From JBBIJH01 sp037446075 (GTDB taxonomy: Bacteria > Bacteroidota > Ignavibacteria > UBA10030 > JAHEZR01), in NCBI GenBank assembly GCA_037446075.1, contig JBBIJH010000004.1:1-46225 (forward strand): a stretch of 46,225 nt of DNA, read 5' to 3'. The translations under genes and the position numbers were made by a program. Positions 33,401 to 42,676 of this stretch are shown in pieces. The notes beneath the pieces are model-generated. The model had not been told where the DNA came from and ran no database searches. It saw only the letters and a list, made by a program, of their open reading frames with translations. How positions within the stretch are numbered: the stretch's first letter is position 1; each line of letters begins with the position of its first letter.

Positions 33401-35913
33401 TCGCTAATGATGTCTTGAATGAGTTGCTTGTTTTCACCATCGATGATGGCATCTGTCGTCTTGTACACACGAAAGGGCGTACCGCCAACCGGTGCAGGGG
33501 TCACATAAGCATTGATAAAGGATTCCGCCTGACTGTTGAAGCTCAATTTCTCTCCATCAGTATTTCCCCCGGTGATAAACAGAAAGTTCTTCACCCACTC
33601 GCCGAGAGGTGTTCGATCGTACTGGATGAGTTTCTCCACCACCTGCTCCGCTTGAACCGAATTCTCAGCCGGGATCCTCCCAATGAACATTGACGGAACG
33701 ACGCTGCCAGAGTCGAAAGAGACAAACCAGTTGTCGGTCGGTGGATTCCCGTAGGCCGGGACAAAATTCCTTTTGACTGTGTTGCTGCGCAAGAACTTGA
33801 AGTCCCATGATGCATCCCCCAGCAACAGGACAAATGTTGGAGCGGGACTTTGCCATCGCTCATATGCGTACCGGAGAAAAGGTTTAATCGCCTCCGGATT
33901 AAAAATCCCAAAATTGAACTCATCATAAATATCCTGAATATCAATCACCGATGTTCGGAGACTTAACTGAGAAGCCCTGTAATCAGCTAACCTCTGCGCG
34001 GTTTGCTTGAAGAGCACGTGCGTAATGATGATATAATCTGCCCCCGCCGGGTTTATGCGGATGTCTGAGAATTGTTTCCTTTCAACTCTTGCTGGTTTAA
34101 GCTTCTGAGATTCAACCACCACGATGTACTGCTTGCTTGTGGACCCTGTATCGCGGAACGTGATGGAATACGTCCGCGCTCCCTGGGAGGCAATGATGCC
34201 ACCGGCGAATTTCTTTCCATCGGACAGGTTGTACACATCAATTGCACTTGATTGAAAGTTCGACACAGTGTATCGTGTCAGCACCGGACCAGAAGTCGCT
34301 TCAGAGGTAAAAGTGAGTTCGTTTGAACTTGCTCTGAACTGACTGGGATACGAGATCTCAAACCAGTCCATGTAAAACTTATTCACTTGCGCCTGCGTGG
34401 GAAGTGATTGAATCGTCAAACTATTCGAGCCTTCTCTGAGAACCGATGGGGGAAAAGTTGCAGTGAAGACCGTGTCGTAGTTAAAGTCAAATTCCACCTG
34501 GCCAAGGATGGTTCCGTTCAACGTGACCTTTGCGATGTGGTCGGGTGTCGTGAAATGCTGACTCATGCCATTGAAGCGCACACGGATGGAAGCGTTGACC
34601 CCTGCTGCAGTGTGGATTCCCTCCAGCGAGAAACTGTACGAGTTCGTTGTGCCGGGAAAGAATTCATTCCAGAACCATCCTTCTCCCCTCACATCTTCCG
34701 GTTGAATAATCTCCACCTCGCTATAGCCGTAATAGTAATTCAGATCCTGTTCAAGATGGATTGTCTTCATGAAATACGTGGCAGGAGTTCCGCTCGAGTC
34801 TGTGCTTTCCAGTGTCATCCGCATCCCATTTGCACCACCCCAGGTCAACCAGTAGGCACTTGTATCCGTATAGCGATCGAAGTACTGACCTTTTCCATAG
34901 TTGCGTCGGGCATAGAACTCAATATAGTCGCCTACGTTGAACTTCCCGTCAAATTCTCCCTCAAGGTAGACGGGAACCTGAAGACCGCGATGATACAGCT
35001 TCAGCGTGCGTGGATTAATCGTGCTCGGATCCACTCCTGCCGCGTAGATGTCGCTGTCTGTTATTTTGTATAGACCGTCCCTCACAATCGAAAGCTTAAG
35101 ATAAGGCCGAGTCGGGTCGAACCAGTCCCGGAGAGTATCCACCTTGATCCCACCCAGATCGCTTGATACTGGTCGAGCGCGCCACTTTTTTGCCTCTTCG
35201 TAGTTCGATAGAAGACTCTTGTAGACCTCTTCAAAGTATGGATCGCTCCTCACAGATCGGAAGGATTTAGTTTCGTCTTCTACTGGCGGAAAAGTGAATC
35301 GCAGGTTTAGCGTGAGGGAGGTAAGCTTTCTAAGCTGACGAGTAGCGGGATTGTATTGAAATGGGTGGAACAAAACCTTCACCACACGCTGGTGCCGCAG
35401 CTCCGAGACCCCGTCCAGGCTTGCTACCTCTGGGGGAGTCCAGGTATTGCTTGAGTACGCTGCTTCATCAACGATGTAATCTTCGTGAGCGTTCCTGTCC
35501 TCATCCAGTTGAATCCGCGGGACCGGCGCCACAAGCTGTTCGGGAATGGTCTCGTACGTTGATTGCACAAGCTCGAGTGTAACTCTGGCACCCACGGGGA
35601 TACCGAGCAAAACGCCATCCGTCGGCAACAACGGCTTTCCTTGATCTCCTTCGTCAAAGGCTGCACCTTCAAAGCGGAGGAAAGTTCTGCCTTGAACAGT
35701 CACCGGGTCTTGAGGATACGAGCCTGGTAGGACTTGAAACTTGATTCCTGAATTGTCAGAAGAGAGGATAGAAACGGTGGTTCGCCCATCACGAGCGGAC
35801 GAGCATTGCGTGATAGCAAGATACAAGAGCAGGCTGAAGAATAGGATCCTCCTGCTCGGCAGGCTGAGTAACTCTGCAGAATGAGTTACTGGCTTGTTCC
35901 CCCTGAAAATCAC
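30466..35913 (-). CDS. PorU2-like C25 peptidase / putative T9SS sortase
   Basis: This 1815-residue protein has a signal peptide (RRILFFSLLLYLAITQC), an N-terminal region of about 600 residues typical of PorU-like proteins, and a C25 (gingipain) peptidase domain at about 620-960 with the His-Cys pair His848 (NFIGHSGG) and Cys879 (SSVSCNVAAF). CARDB-like beta-sandwich domains follow (about 1000-1100 and 1480-1570), and the end is a T9SS/FlgD-like tail (YNYPNPFPSETDFTFNL to GVYFYSLVLKNG). PorU sortases cleave sorting tails and attach cargo to a surface glycolipid; the very long PorU2-type relatives are less studied. GTG start with AGGGGAG upstream, only 13 bp after the WecG-like gene, so it belongs to the glycan operon and converges on the cargo genes. 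A secreted protease role is the alternative. Confidence 0.85.
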   Translation of the reverse strand: MIFRGNKPVTHSAELLSLPSRRILFFSLLLYLAITQCSSARDGRTTVSILSSDNSGIKFQVLPGSYPQDPVTVQGRTFLRFEGAAFDEGDQGKPLLPTDGVLLGIPVGARVTLELVQSTYETIPEQLVAPVPRIQLDEDRNAHEDYIVDEAAYSSNTWTPPEVASLDGVSELRHQRVVKVLFHPFQYNPATRQLRKLTSLTLNLRFTFPPVEDETKSFRSVRSDPYFEEVYKSLLSNYEEAKKWRARPVSSDLGGIKVDTLRDWFDPTRPYLKLSIVRDGLYKITDSDIYAAGVDPSTINPRTLKLYHRGLQVPVYLEGEFDGKFNVGDYIEFYARRNYGKGQYFDRYTDTSAYWLTWGGANGMRMTLESTDSSGTPATYFMKTIHLEQDLNYYYGYSEVEIIQPEDVRGEGWFWNEFFPGTTNSYSFSLEGIHTAAGVNASIRVRFNGMSQHFTTPDHIAKVTLNGTILGQVEFDFNYDTVFTATFPPSVLREGSNSLTIQSLPTQAQVNKFYMDWFEISYPSQFRASSNELTFTSEATSGPVLTRYTVSNFQSSAIDVYNLSDGKKFAGGIIASQGARTYSITFRDTGSTSKQYIVVVESQKLKPARVERKQFSDIRINPAGADYIIITHVLFKQTAQRLADYRASQLSLRTSVIDIQDIYDEFNFGIFNPEAIKPFLRYAYERWQSPAPTFVLLLGDASWDFKFLRSNTVKRNFVPAYGNPPTDNWFVSFDSGSVVPSMFIGRIPAENSVQAEQVVEKLIQYDRTPLGEWVKNFLFITGGNTDGEKLSFNSQAESFINAYVTPAPVGGTPFRVYKTTDAIIDGENKQLIQDIISEGTLFLNFIGHSGGRIWGVDAGDPNALRNTNGQFVFISSVSCNVAAFADPVQNVLTEDWLLANQRAAIGAWAGSSLGYIDIGRILTDSFLRSMARDTVRNMGKLTTIARIDLWKVSPTSPRIIAGVGLHPLLGDPTAALALPTMPELEVREPNVSFQPAVPAEVDSIVRIRATIKNFGLVPRDSVQVRLADNFNGSNLPIGRGTYSLPSIGTSDSLIALWDVLGKAGNHVVSVQIDPANRVVEVSKLNNQIELPVQVFASKILPLRPAPSSVVPRGSQVLEINSPTTSPSALLKYFFEVDTSAQFNSPRKVASPAIDAGVLTSRWTTPPLTTDGLYYWRTRSYDGRDTSAWMVSSFLISASAPPAGKIRWSQRSRDQFTTGENYQTEVTDSGVTIVRLGGIPIYVRSLGYRNNADRDYYSIIRVGPQTATGLWWEVGSAFMVARISELSGEFQHRPFDVQSSTSLADSMARYLAQISPDDFIGITVIFDGYTNVNENLYLALESLGAQQIRSVRPGESWALLAQKRTGFVRESYSKDGVAEVSYVIPSYYRARVGRLKTGKIGPARRWNSISWENNAPDAGTDISLRIIDARTNAVIDTLPKTILVADLSGIDAKIYPALKLQAFLYSNFGTATPVLKTWSVDYEGPPDLAIAPQLVSIKRDSVLEGEPIEFTVEVHNIGYTTMDSLRVNFYTVGPGNTRQLFASVRVDTLEAERSKTVAASLNTVGRRATQTLVVALDPLGQPELYDINNTATRTFYVRKDTVPPELQVTFDGLPIVSGDYVSAQPTILVRLFDNSPLAIRDTGSVTLRLDNRRILYAGNPQITFDSTVSGNKKVEVQFRPTLEKGGHTLLVDARDASENLAGGATYRVDFSVETTPQLLNVYNYPNPFPSETDFTFNLTGAHLPDNLTIKIYTVAGRLIRSIEVPVSSLRFGFNRVRWDGRDNDGNEVANGVYFYSLVLKNGESTVVQTQRMAKVR

Positions 35914-35926
35914 TTTTCTCCCCTGG

Positions 35927-36676
35927 TTATTTTTTTTTCTGTCCGATAGCGGCTCTCAACACACGTGCGATAAAGAGCGGATTGCCAAAGACGTACCGTT
36001 TGAAAAGTCTCCTCGGTTCGTGGACCAGACGATAGAGCCATTCGAGTCCGTGCCGGGCCATCCACCGGGGACAGCGCCGCTTCCGACCCGAGACATAATC
36101 AAAGCAGGAACCAGCAGTGAGGACTAAATTGACATTGAGTCGGTTTCGATATTTCATCAACCACTGCTCCTGAAGCGGCATCCCAAAACCGACAAGGAGA
36201 ACCGCCGGGCGCAATTGATTAATTTCCTCAATGATTTTCTCGGAGGCAGGGCCATCCTTCTCGAAATAACCATGATGGCAGCCGACAAGTTTCAGCTGGG
36301 GAAATCTCTCCTTTATTCTCTTCGCAGCATCGCCGACAACTTCACTTTTTGAACCCAGCAGATAGACACTGGCTCCCCTAAACTCGCATATTCGGAGAAG
36401 ATCCCAAACCCAATCTGTCAGTGCAATTCGCTCGGGAATCTGAGAACCCAGCAATTTCGCTCCGAGCCGCACCCCTTCCCCATCGCAGTAAGCAACGTCG
36501 GCGCTATTGAAAAACTCGGCAAGCCGTTCGTCATTGTATGCCAAGTTGATGCCATGAACGTGGATATAAGCAAGCGTAGCCCTTGAGCCGTTCTCAAGAA
36601 TTTGCTCAACGCGGCCATTCAATGATGCAGTCGTGAAGGGGTCAATCGCTACACCAAGAACATTCACGCGCCTCAC
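35927..36676 (-). CDS. WecG/TagA/CpsF family glycosyltransferase
   Basis: This 249-residue GT26 enzyme has the family signatures VHGINLAYNDERL near residue 39, VAYCDGEGV with the catalytic-type Asp near 69, LVGFGMPLQEQW near 161 and the C-terminal RHGLEWLYRL-EPRRL-KRY. Members add the second sugar (for example ManNAc(A)) to undecaprenyl-linked GlcNAc at the membrane. It overlaps the upstream GT9 gene by four bases (ATGA) and is the last glycan gene before the C25 sortase. Confidence 0.92.
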   Translation of the reverse strand: MRRVNVLGVAIDPFTTASLNGRVEQILENGSRATLAYIHVHGINLAYNDERLAEFFNSADVAYCDGEGVRLGAKLLGSQIPERIALTDWVWDLLRICEFRGASVYLLGSKSEVVGDAAKRIKERFPQLKLVGCHHGYFEKDGPASEKIIEEINQLRPAVLLVGFGMPLQEQWLMKYRNRLNVNLVLTAGSCFDYVSGRKRRCPRWMARHGLEWLYRLVHEPRRLFKRYVFGNPLFIARVLRAAIGQKKK

Positions 36677-37830
36677 GCCCCCATCCTCACCCGAGATTCA
36701 TGATCAGCAAGATAGAACTGCTTGACTTTCTCAAAGACCTCGTCTAACGAGATCAGCGTCATACACGGAGCCCACTTTCGTATGCAATCCTCTTGATCGC
36801 ATGGGCTGCATTCAAGTTTTTTATAGAGGAATGAGTCGGCTCCTACGCGAGGGCCTGTAAGCTCAGGTGGCGCAGGTCCGAAGAGTCCCACAATCGGCGT
36901 CCCGACTGCAGCCGCGAGGTGCAGAGGACCGGAGTCGTTCCCGATAAAGCAACGTGAGCGAGCAATCACAGCTGCAAGCTGATTGAGGTCAAGTCCTAAG
37001 ACAAAGCTAACCCGTGGGTATTCACTGAATTCATGAATAAGCGGAAGAAGATAGCTCCGATCGCCCTCAGAGCCGATAACGAGGACACGATCAGAAGTAA
37101 AGTCGATAATTCGGCTGATCAGTTCCCTGAAGTTGCTCAGCGGCCAGGCGCGATAACTCCAGCTTGCGCAAGGATGGACAACAACGTAGGTCTGGTCGTC
37201 TATGAATCTTTGAGCATCACTGGGCAGCTTCTTTGCCTCTATCAGAGGTCTTAGGAACCCGATAGCGTCGGACTGCGGTGGAGTCGGCATTCCTAACGCC
37301 ATCGTCAGATGCTCCACCCGCTTGCCGATGCTTCGAACACCCTCCGAGGCCCGATTCGCGAGAGAGAAGCCTATCGAGAGCACCCGATGCGATTGCAGAT
37401 GGACCACTTTTGCACGGCTGTAGTCAAGGTAGCCACACTTGTATCTTGCTCCGCTGAGAAGAGCAAGGAGCCCATGGCGAACCGATGGGCTTGCGCTGAC
37501 AACAAGATCGAATCTCTTAAGCCGGATCTCTCGAACAGTCTGAAGGAACTGACTAAAACGCAAGGAGGGCAGGGAAGCGAAGACACCATCGACGTGAGGG
37601 AGAAGCTTGAGAAGACTCGCATGACTTGGCTGTACCATCGCCCAGAGAGAAGCTTGCGGGAAAAAATTTCTGAGAGCTGGGAACAGGGGAAGAGATACTA
37701 TAAGATCTCCGAGTTTTGTGAGTTCGATGACTAAAATCCGCTTCATGCTCCCTCTGGGAAGGTCGTTCTCCCCACGTATGAAGGAGAGAGTTCTCTTGAT
37801 GAACAACAAACAATTATACAGGAACCTCAT
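36673..37830 (-). CDS. Glycosyltransferase family 9 (heptosyltransferase-like)
   Basis: This is a GT-B enzyme of the ADP-heptose:LPS heptosyltransferase superfamily: RILVIELTKLGDLIVSLPL near the N-terminus, WSYRAWPLSNFRELI in the middle, and the donor-site motif CFIGNDSGPLHLAAAVGTPI. A Cys-rich segment near the C-terminus (ECSPCDQEDC) is common in the family. The frame is open to a GTG at 37902; ATG 37830 gives the short hydrophobic helix (MRFLYNCLLFIKRTLSF) often found before the domain, and ATG 37746 (MKRILVIE) with AGAGGGAG upstream is a good alternative. It overlaps the WecG-like gene by ATGA. The sugar and acceptor cannot be read from sequence. Confidence 0.88.
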   Translation of the reverse strand: MRFLYNCLLFIKRTLSFIRGENDLPRGSMKRILVIELTKLGDLIVSLPLFPALRNFFPQASLWAMVQPSHASLLKLLPHVDGVFASLPSLRFSQFLQTVREIRLKRFDLVVSASPSVRHGLLALLSGARYKCGYLDYSRAKVVHLQSHRVLSIGFSLANRASEGVRSIGKRVEHLTMALGMPTPPQSDAIGFLRPLIEAKKLPSDAQRFIDDQTYVVVHPCASWSYRAWPLSNFRELISRIIDFTSDRVLVIGSEGDRSYLLPLIHEFSEYPRVSFVLGLDLNQLAAVIARSRCFIGNDSGPLHLAAAVGTPIVGLFGPAPPELTGPRVGADSFLYKKLECSPCDQEDCIRKWAPCMTLISLDEVFEKVKQFYLADHESRVRMGA

Positions 37831-37991
37831 CTTCGGGATAGGCTCAATTTTCAAACAATATAAAGATTGAGTAGGTAAATAACAACTGAATTTCGGGCGC
37901 ACTCCACAAGCTCGGCCTCAGCAACCGAAAATAGGAAGATGTTTGAGAAGCACGGAAAGGTGAGAACCTGCGGAAGGAACACGGCTATCGC

Positions 37992-39131
37992 CTAGGGTTG
38001 AGTCGAGAGGGTTTTGAAGAGGTCATAGTACTGTCGTGCGACGACGGGAACCGCATATTGCTTCTTGACCTTCTCCAGTCCCTTTGCAGCAAGCTCCATC
38101 CTTTTGGAAGGATCAGCATGAAGCGCGAGAAGCGAGCGACGCAAGTCATCGACATCTCCTTCTCGAAACACAACTCCTGCTTCGCCGATGACGTTTGGAA
38201 TCTCTCCGGAGTTCGACCCCACCACCGGCACCTCGCATGCCATAGCCTCGATCAAAATCCTCCCGAATTGTTCCTTCCAGTAGTCCGTGGTCTTCGATGG
38301 AAGTACAACCACGTCTGCACAGCTCAAGTAGCGCGGAAGATCTGAGTGCCTCAGAGGGCCAGTCCAAACGATCTTATTCTCAAGGCCAAGCTCATGTCCC
38401 AACTCCATCCACCCAGCTTTTGCAGGACCTCCTCCGGCGATGAGAAGTGTAAAGTCAAAATCAAGCAGAGCTGCCGACCGAAGGAGAACATCCACTCCCT
38501 TTTCCGGAACGAACCTTCCAAAGTAACCGATGACAAAACCTTTCAACGCAAGTTGGCTCTTGATGTTTGAATCCCATGTCTTCCTGAACACCTGCGTGTC
38601 GACTGCGGGTGGAATAACGGTCACCGCCTCAAATCCCTTCCTCTGATAAATCTCCTTTGCTGTTTGATTGTGGGCGATGCAGTGATCTGCGTGCGAGAGG
38701 ACATACCTTTCCGCTAACGCGTTGAGCCAAGCAAGCTTGTACGGAAATCTACTGTTGGTGTAATCGATGTTGCGGTAGGAGGTAAAAACCACTTTAGATT
38801 TTGGAGAACGGCTATCCCTGAGCAAGATTGCTTGGCAGCCCAGATAACTCTCAGGTTCCCCGTTGATCCAGAGGATGTCAGGACGGAGCTGCTTCAGGAA
38901 TCTGCCGAGGGAAAGGTAGATTGCCCGGTGTGATCTTCCGGTGAAGAGGGTCCTGCTGGCAAACACCGGTAAACTGCTTTCTTCGGGCTCGAATCGAACC
39001 AGCCCGAAAAGTTCTTGCCACGAGGAAGGCAAAAGGAGAAAGATTTGGTTCCCGTGCAGCCCGTTCAGTGCGCGGTAGAGACCACGGTCCAAAGAACGGA
39101 TGGCATTATGGTCTACAGCAAGAATCTTCAT
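37992..39131 (-). CDS. Glycosyltransferase family 4 (GT-B)
   Basis: This 379-residue retaining glycosyltransferase has an N-terminal acceptor domain, the hinge sequence VIGYFGRFVPEKGVDVLL near residue 205, LLIAGGGPAKAGW, and the EX7E-like motif EQFGRILIEAMACEVPVVGS near 290. Such enzymes build repeat units of surface polysaccharides on the cytoplasmic side. It is 15 bp after the second GT9 gene and 161 bp before the next one. Confidence 0.92.
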   Translation of the reverse strand: MKILAVDHNAIRSLDRGLYRALNGLHGNQIFLLLPSSWQELFGLVRFEPEESSLPVFASRTLFTGRSHRAIYLSLGRFLKQLRPDILWINGEPESYLGCQAILLRDSRSPKSKVVFTSYRNIDYTNSRFPYKLAWLNALAERYVLSHADHCIAHNQTAKEIYQRKGFEAVTVIPPAVDTQVFRKTWDSNIKSQLALKGFVIGYFGRFVPEKGVDVLLRSAALLDFDFTLLIAGGGPAKAGWMELGHELGLENKIVWTGPLRHSDLPRYLSCADVVVLPSKTTDYWKEQFGRILIEAMACEVPVVGSNSGEIPNVIGEAGVVFREGDVDDLRRSLLALHADPSKRMELAAKGLEKVKKQYAVPVVARQYYDLFKTLSTQP

Positions 39132-39146
39132 CTGAGAACAAAACGT

Positions 39147-40295
39147 CTATGATACTGCTCGCCCGAGAAGACGGAAAACAGCGCCAGATACCTCGCCTAC
39201 AGATATCTCAGTCATGCACTCATGCGTCCCGATTGGGCAGCGAGCACCGCCGTGTGGTGTGCAGGGCCGACACCACAGCGCCTTCCGCTCAATGACGACG
39301 TGTTGAGAGCCAAAGGGGGCGAACCCGAACTCGGGCACCGTAGGACCGAAAATCGCAACACATGGCGTCCCGACAGCGGCAGCGATGTGCATGGGCGCAG
39401 AGTCATTCGTCACGAGTACCCCACATCTGCGTAGCATCTCCGCGGATTGCAGTGGGGTGAAGCGGCCACACACGTTTAGGACTCTATCCGATGGAGATTG
39501 CCGGGCGAGACGCTCGCACAACTCGGCATCCTCATGTCCGCCAATCAGCACAACGGTGCACCCTCCCTGGATAAGACCGGAAATGAGTGACCCGTAACAA
39601 TCAAGAGGCCACCGCTTGGTAGCCCAGACTGAACCAGGAGCGACTGCAACCATGTCCCGACTCGACTTGCCCGATAGAAACTCATCGACTCGTTTTTGAT
39701 CTGTGGGAGATGGGTAGAGCTTGGGCTGAAGCAAGGTCTCCTCGATCTTAATCCCAAGTGGGAAAAGAAGTTGCAGGTGCCGTCGGATGGCATCAGACTC
39801 GGGGTTAAGGGAAACGACGTCCGTAAAGAACGGCGACACAAAGCTCCCTTTGCCTCCCAAAGCATGCCAGATTCGCTCGGCAAAGAGAATGGGCCGAGCA
39901 TGAGCTGACGATCTCAGCTCTTGAGGAAACTTCACCCTGTCTGCAAAGAGGAGAAGTCCAGAACTCTGATCGGTGCCGATGCGCCGAGGGACACGAGCTA
40001 GAAACACCACGAGGGCTGTGCGAATTGAGCCTGGGAGTACCAGAGCGATCGAATACCCATTCTGCTTCAGGCGGCGGGCAATTCGCCATACACCGAATAA
40101 GCCGCGGTCACTTCCACGGTTGTCGTACGTCAATACCGAGGAGACCGCTGGGTGAGAAGCCAAGAGCCCTTCGAATCCTTTCGCCACGAGGACGTCAACA
40201 CGGGCATCAGGATAGGCGTGTCGGAGATGCTGAAGAAGGGGGATTGTTAGAACCAAATCGCCAAGGAAGATTGTTTGAGCAACGAGGATGTTCAC
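39147..40295 (-). CDS. Glycosyltransferase family 9 (heptosyltransferase-like)
   Basis: From GTG 40295 this is 382 residues: VNILVAQTIFLGDLVLTIPL at the N-terminus, APGSVWATKRWPLDCYGSLI in the middle, and the donor-site motif VLVTNDSAPMHIAAAVGTPC; a Cys pair follows (WCRPCTPHGG). The frame is open to 40415, but the GTG at 40295 is preferred. It has AAAGGA upstream, starts exactly at the domain, and overlaps the stop of the upstream gene as GTGA, the same coupling as elsewhere in this operon. It is a paralogue of the GT9 gene at 36673. Confidence 0.9.
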   Translation of the reverse strand: MNILVAQTIFLGDLVLTIPLLQHLRHAYPDARVDVLVAKGFEGLLASHPAVSSVLTYDNRGSDRGLFGVWRIARRLKQNGYSIALVLPGSIRTALVVFLARVPRRIGTDQSSGLLLFADRVKFPQELRSSAHARPILFAERIWHALGGKGSFVSPFFTDVVSLNPESDAIRRHLQLLFPLGIKIEETLLQPKLYPSPTDQKRVDEFLSGKSSRDMVAVAPGSVWATKRWPLDCYGSLISGLIQGGCTVVLIGGHEDAELCERLARQSPSDRVLNVCGRFTPLQSAEMLRRCGVLVTNDSAPMHIAAAVGTPCVAIFGPTVPEFGFAPFGSQHVVIERKALWCRPCTPHGGARCPIGTHECMTEISVGEVSGAVFRLLGRAVS

Positions 40296-41869
40296 TTTTC
40301 TTTTTCCTTTACCCCCTCTCGTTTGGGCACATGTAAATAGAGTACTAGGTATACCGAATCTCGAATTGCTGGCTGCGGATTCCAAATTACCTCTGTGTAG
40401 GTAGAGTGAAACCATTTCTTGTCTTCGTCGTTGCGAAACAACCCGTCCCCGTACCCGTGAAAGAGAGCGTTGCGAGGAACCTCCCAGTTCCGAAGCACTA
40501 TAAATTCTGGCTGTTTAGCCTTAATATAGTTCCCAAACCACGCATCTGAATTTGGAAACCGCTTTCGATAGGACAGGACCTCTGGTGAGACAAGACCAAT
40601 ATAGTCATCGATGTATAACTTAGATTCCCATCCGACAACTCCGATTGGCTCCAAGAGAACGTGAGCACCCGGCGAAGCGTGCTTCCGCAACCAGACTCCC
40701 AACCCCTTGTTTTGGCGAAGAAAGAGTCCACCGGGGTTCTTGGTCCAGCGCACTACCCCTACAAAAAGCAACAGGACCAAAACTATGATTGCCGATGTCT
40801 TCAAGAATCGCTCTGCGAGCCTCCGGTTGGCAAGTGCAGCAAACCTCGACTGGAGGTGATCGAGAAGATATCCAAGTGTGACAAAGTAGGAAACATAACC
40901 GGGAAGATAGTACCAATCAGCCATTACTACCCTCCCGAAGGAGAAGGCTAAATTGTAGGTAAGGAAGAAGGAAGGGAAAATCACGAGAAGATTCTTCGAC
41001 CGAACAGCATGGATAAATCCCCACAAAACCGGGATAAGAAAGAGGATGATTAGGAACAACTGGAAACCAGCTAAGAATCCCTGTAAAGCCTGAAATGGAA
41101 AGTATCCAAGGAGAATTCTCAGCGGGTCGAAAGACGGAAACAGATGATCCCAGCTAATTCTTTTCGCAACGACAGCGTGTGGAACCCAAGAACCAAAATA
41201 ATATATTGAGAAGAACACCCAAGGCGCATAAACCGCCCCCGTCCAGAGGAATGGGCGCAGGGCGAGTCGCTTCATAGTCCAGAGCTGCCAAAGTACGCAC
41301 AAGGCAATCCAAAGGACAGAATCGATTCGACACAGAAATAGCAAGCCAAACAGTATGAAGGTGGCCGTTACCTGCCCGTTCCGGAGGGAGTACAGTGACG
41401 CTAGCATCAGCATCACTGCAGTAGATGCTTCCATTCCGGAAATACCAATCAAAACTACCTTTGGATAGACAGCAAAGAGTAGACAAGCAAGGAACCGGGT
41501 CAAGTTGTTAAACGACGAAAGAAGGTGCCACAGGAAGATCAGTGAAACAACATCCATTGCGAGGGAGAAGAGGCGGGAGGCAACGGGAATCGCTGCAGAA
41601 CCGAAGAGTTCCCCAAAAGATGCAAGAACGAGGACGTAGAGAGGCGAGCTTGTTCCCTGTACTTTCTCTCCTGCGTTAAATACAAACCCCTTACCGCTCG
41701 CAAGGTTCTCCGCGTATCTATACGTGATAAATGCATCGTCGGCTGTGTATCCCGTCACTTCATAGAGGAGGATCCTGCTGCTTACTAGGAGCAGGAGCAG
41801 AATCAGTAGATCCCTAGACTCCGTCTTCACCACGGCATAGCTTTCCCGAACTACATTCTGCGGGTTCAA
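40292..41869 (-). CDS. Polytopic membrane glycosyltransferase-like protein (GT-C type)
   Basis: This 525-residue protein has about 11-12 hydrophobic segments and, after the first helix, an acidic pair in GYTADDAFITYRYAENLASG (Asp44-Asp45) followed by GKGFVFNAGEKVQGTSSPLY. This fits GT-C enzymes that use polyprenyl-phosphate sugars and keep catalytic acidic residues in the first periplasmic loop. A C-terminal soluble part of about 130 residues follows. It starts with TTG immediately after the TAA of the methyltransferase gene. It probably decorates or transfers glycan at the outer face of the inner membrane. Confidence 0.75.
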   Translation of the reverse strand: MNPQNVVRESYAVVKTESRDLLILLLLLVSSRILLYEVTGYTADDAFITYRYAENLASGKGFVFNAGEKVQGTSSPLYVLVLASFGELFGSAAIPVASRLFSLAMDVVSLIFLWHLLSSFNNLTRFLACLLFAVYPKVVLIGISGMEASTAVMLMLASLYSLRNGQVTATFILFGLLFLCRIDSVLWIALCVLWQLWTMKRLALRPFLWTGAVYAPWVFFSIYYFGSWVPHAVVAKRISWDHLFPSFDPLRILLGYFPFQALQGFLAGFQLFLIILFLIPVLWGFIHAVRSKNLLVIFPSFFLTYNLAFSFGRVVMADWYYLPGYVSYFVTLGYLLDHLQSRFAALANRRLAERFLKTSAIIVLVLLLFVGVVRWTKNPGGLFLRQNKGLGVWLRKHASPGAHVLLEPIGVVGWESKLYIDDYIGLVSPEVLSYRKRFPNSDAWFGNYIKAKQPEFIVLRNWEVPRNALFHGYGDGLFRNDEDKKWFHSTYTEVIWNPQPAIRDSVYLVLYLHVPKREGVKEKEK

Positions 41870-42631
41870 TTAATGCGTACACTGATAGAGCACGAGACTC
41901 GTTCCTTTCAGATGCTTTAGCGAAAGAGACGTGCTCAGCCGGTTCAAGAAATCAGTAACATCGTTCCAGACAAGATAGTCATGCCAGATGATTGTCCCAT
42001 GGGGGGCGCACAGTTCAAGAGCCCGCTGGGTGTCATTTTGGATATACTCATATGAGTGCGACCCGTCGATGAAGATCAGATCGATCTTGCCCCTCAGCGG
42101 AGAGTAGTCAAATACAGCCGAGTCCGTGAGGATTTGGCGAATCTTCTTTTCAGCTTCTGTGCCGGCAAAACGTTCACCAATTCTAACTGAATCAATGAGA
42201 AGACGGTCACCGGAGTCGAGCCTCAGCCTCGTTCTACGAGTTGTAGGCGGCAAATCCACGGTGTATACGACTGAGCCTTCAGGTGCATTGAGCGCGAATT
42301 GAAGAGTCGCATTTCCATCATACGTGCCAAACTCGAAGATCGCCCGCGGCTTTGTTGACTTGACTATTGCAGCAAGAATGGCAAGCTCGGAAAAGGAAAC
42401 ATTCCCCGCACGGTACGAGTACTTTTCAAATGTTATCCTGAGAGGTTCAATCGGTGGAAACATATCTGTAAATTCCACCGAAGGAAAAACCTTCCTCAGT
42501 TGCTGGCGCTTGTGAAAGGAGAGGACTGAGTTCACAAACGCTACTCTGCGCGGACGATCAACAAAATAGCAGATAAAGAAGTTGTAGATGAAGCCCCAAA
42601 GACCCCTTAAAAATCGAGAAAGTCTCCCCAT
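41870..42631 (-). CDS. Class I SAM-dependent methyltransferase
   Basis: This 253-residue protein has a short membrane-facing N-terminal segment (FLRGLWGFIYNFFICYF) and a methyltransferase fold of the Methyltransf_24 type: motif I AIFEFGTYDGNATL near residue 97, VVYTVDLPP for motif II, and IDLIFIDGSHSYEYIQND near 183, then IIWHDY. In a polysaccharide operon it probably methylates a sugar or glycan end; the substrate is not visible. It lies between two GT-C-like genes without a gap on the downstream side. Confidence 0.82.
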   Translation of the reverse strand: MGRLSRFLRGLWGFIYNFFICYFVDRPRRVAFVNSVLSFHKRQQLRKVFPSVEFTDMFPPIEPLRITFEKYSYRAGNVSFSELAILAAIVKSTKPRAIFEFGTYDGNATLQFALNAPEGSVVYTVDLPPTTRRTRLRLDSGDRLLIDSVRIGERFAGTEAEKKIRQILTDSAVFDYSPLRGKIDLIFIDGSHSYEYIQNDTQRALELCAPHGTIIWHDYLVWNDVTDFLNRLSTSLSLKHLKGTSLVLYQCTH

Positions 42632-42676
42632 AGTGAAGTCCTGTGAAACGGACCGAACTGAGTCGCTAAGTTGCTT

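Noticed and set aside
34408..35073. 221-residue plus-strand frame inside the C25 peptidase gene
   Set aside because: It is antisense to a well-supported coding region, has no recognisable motif, and its composition mirrors the other strand.
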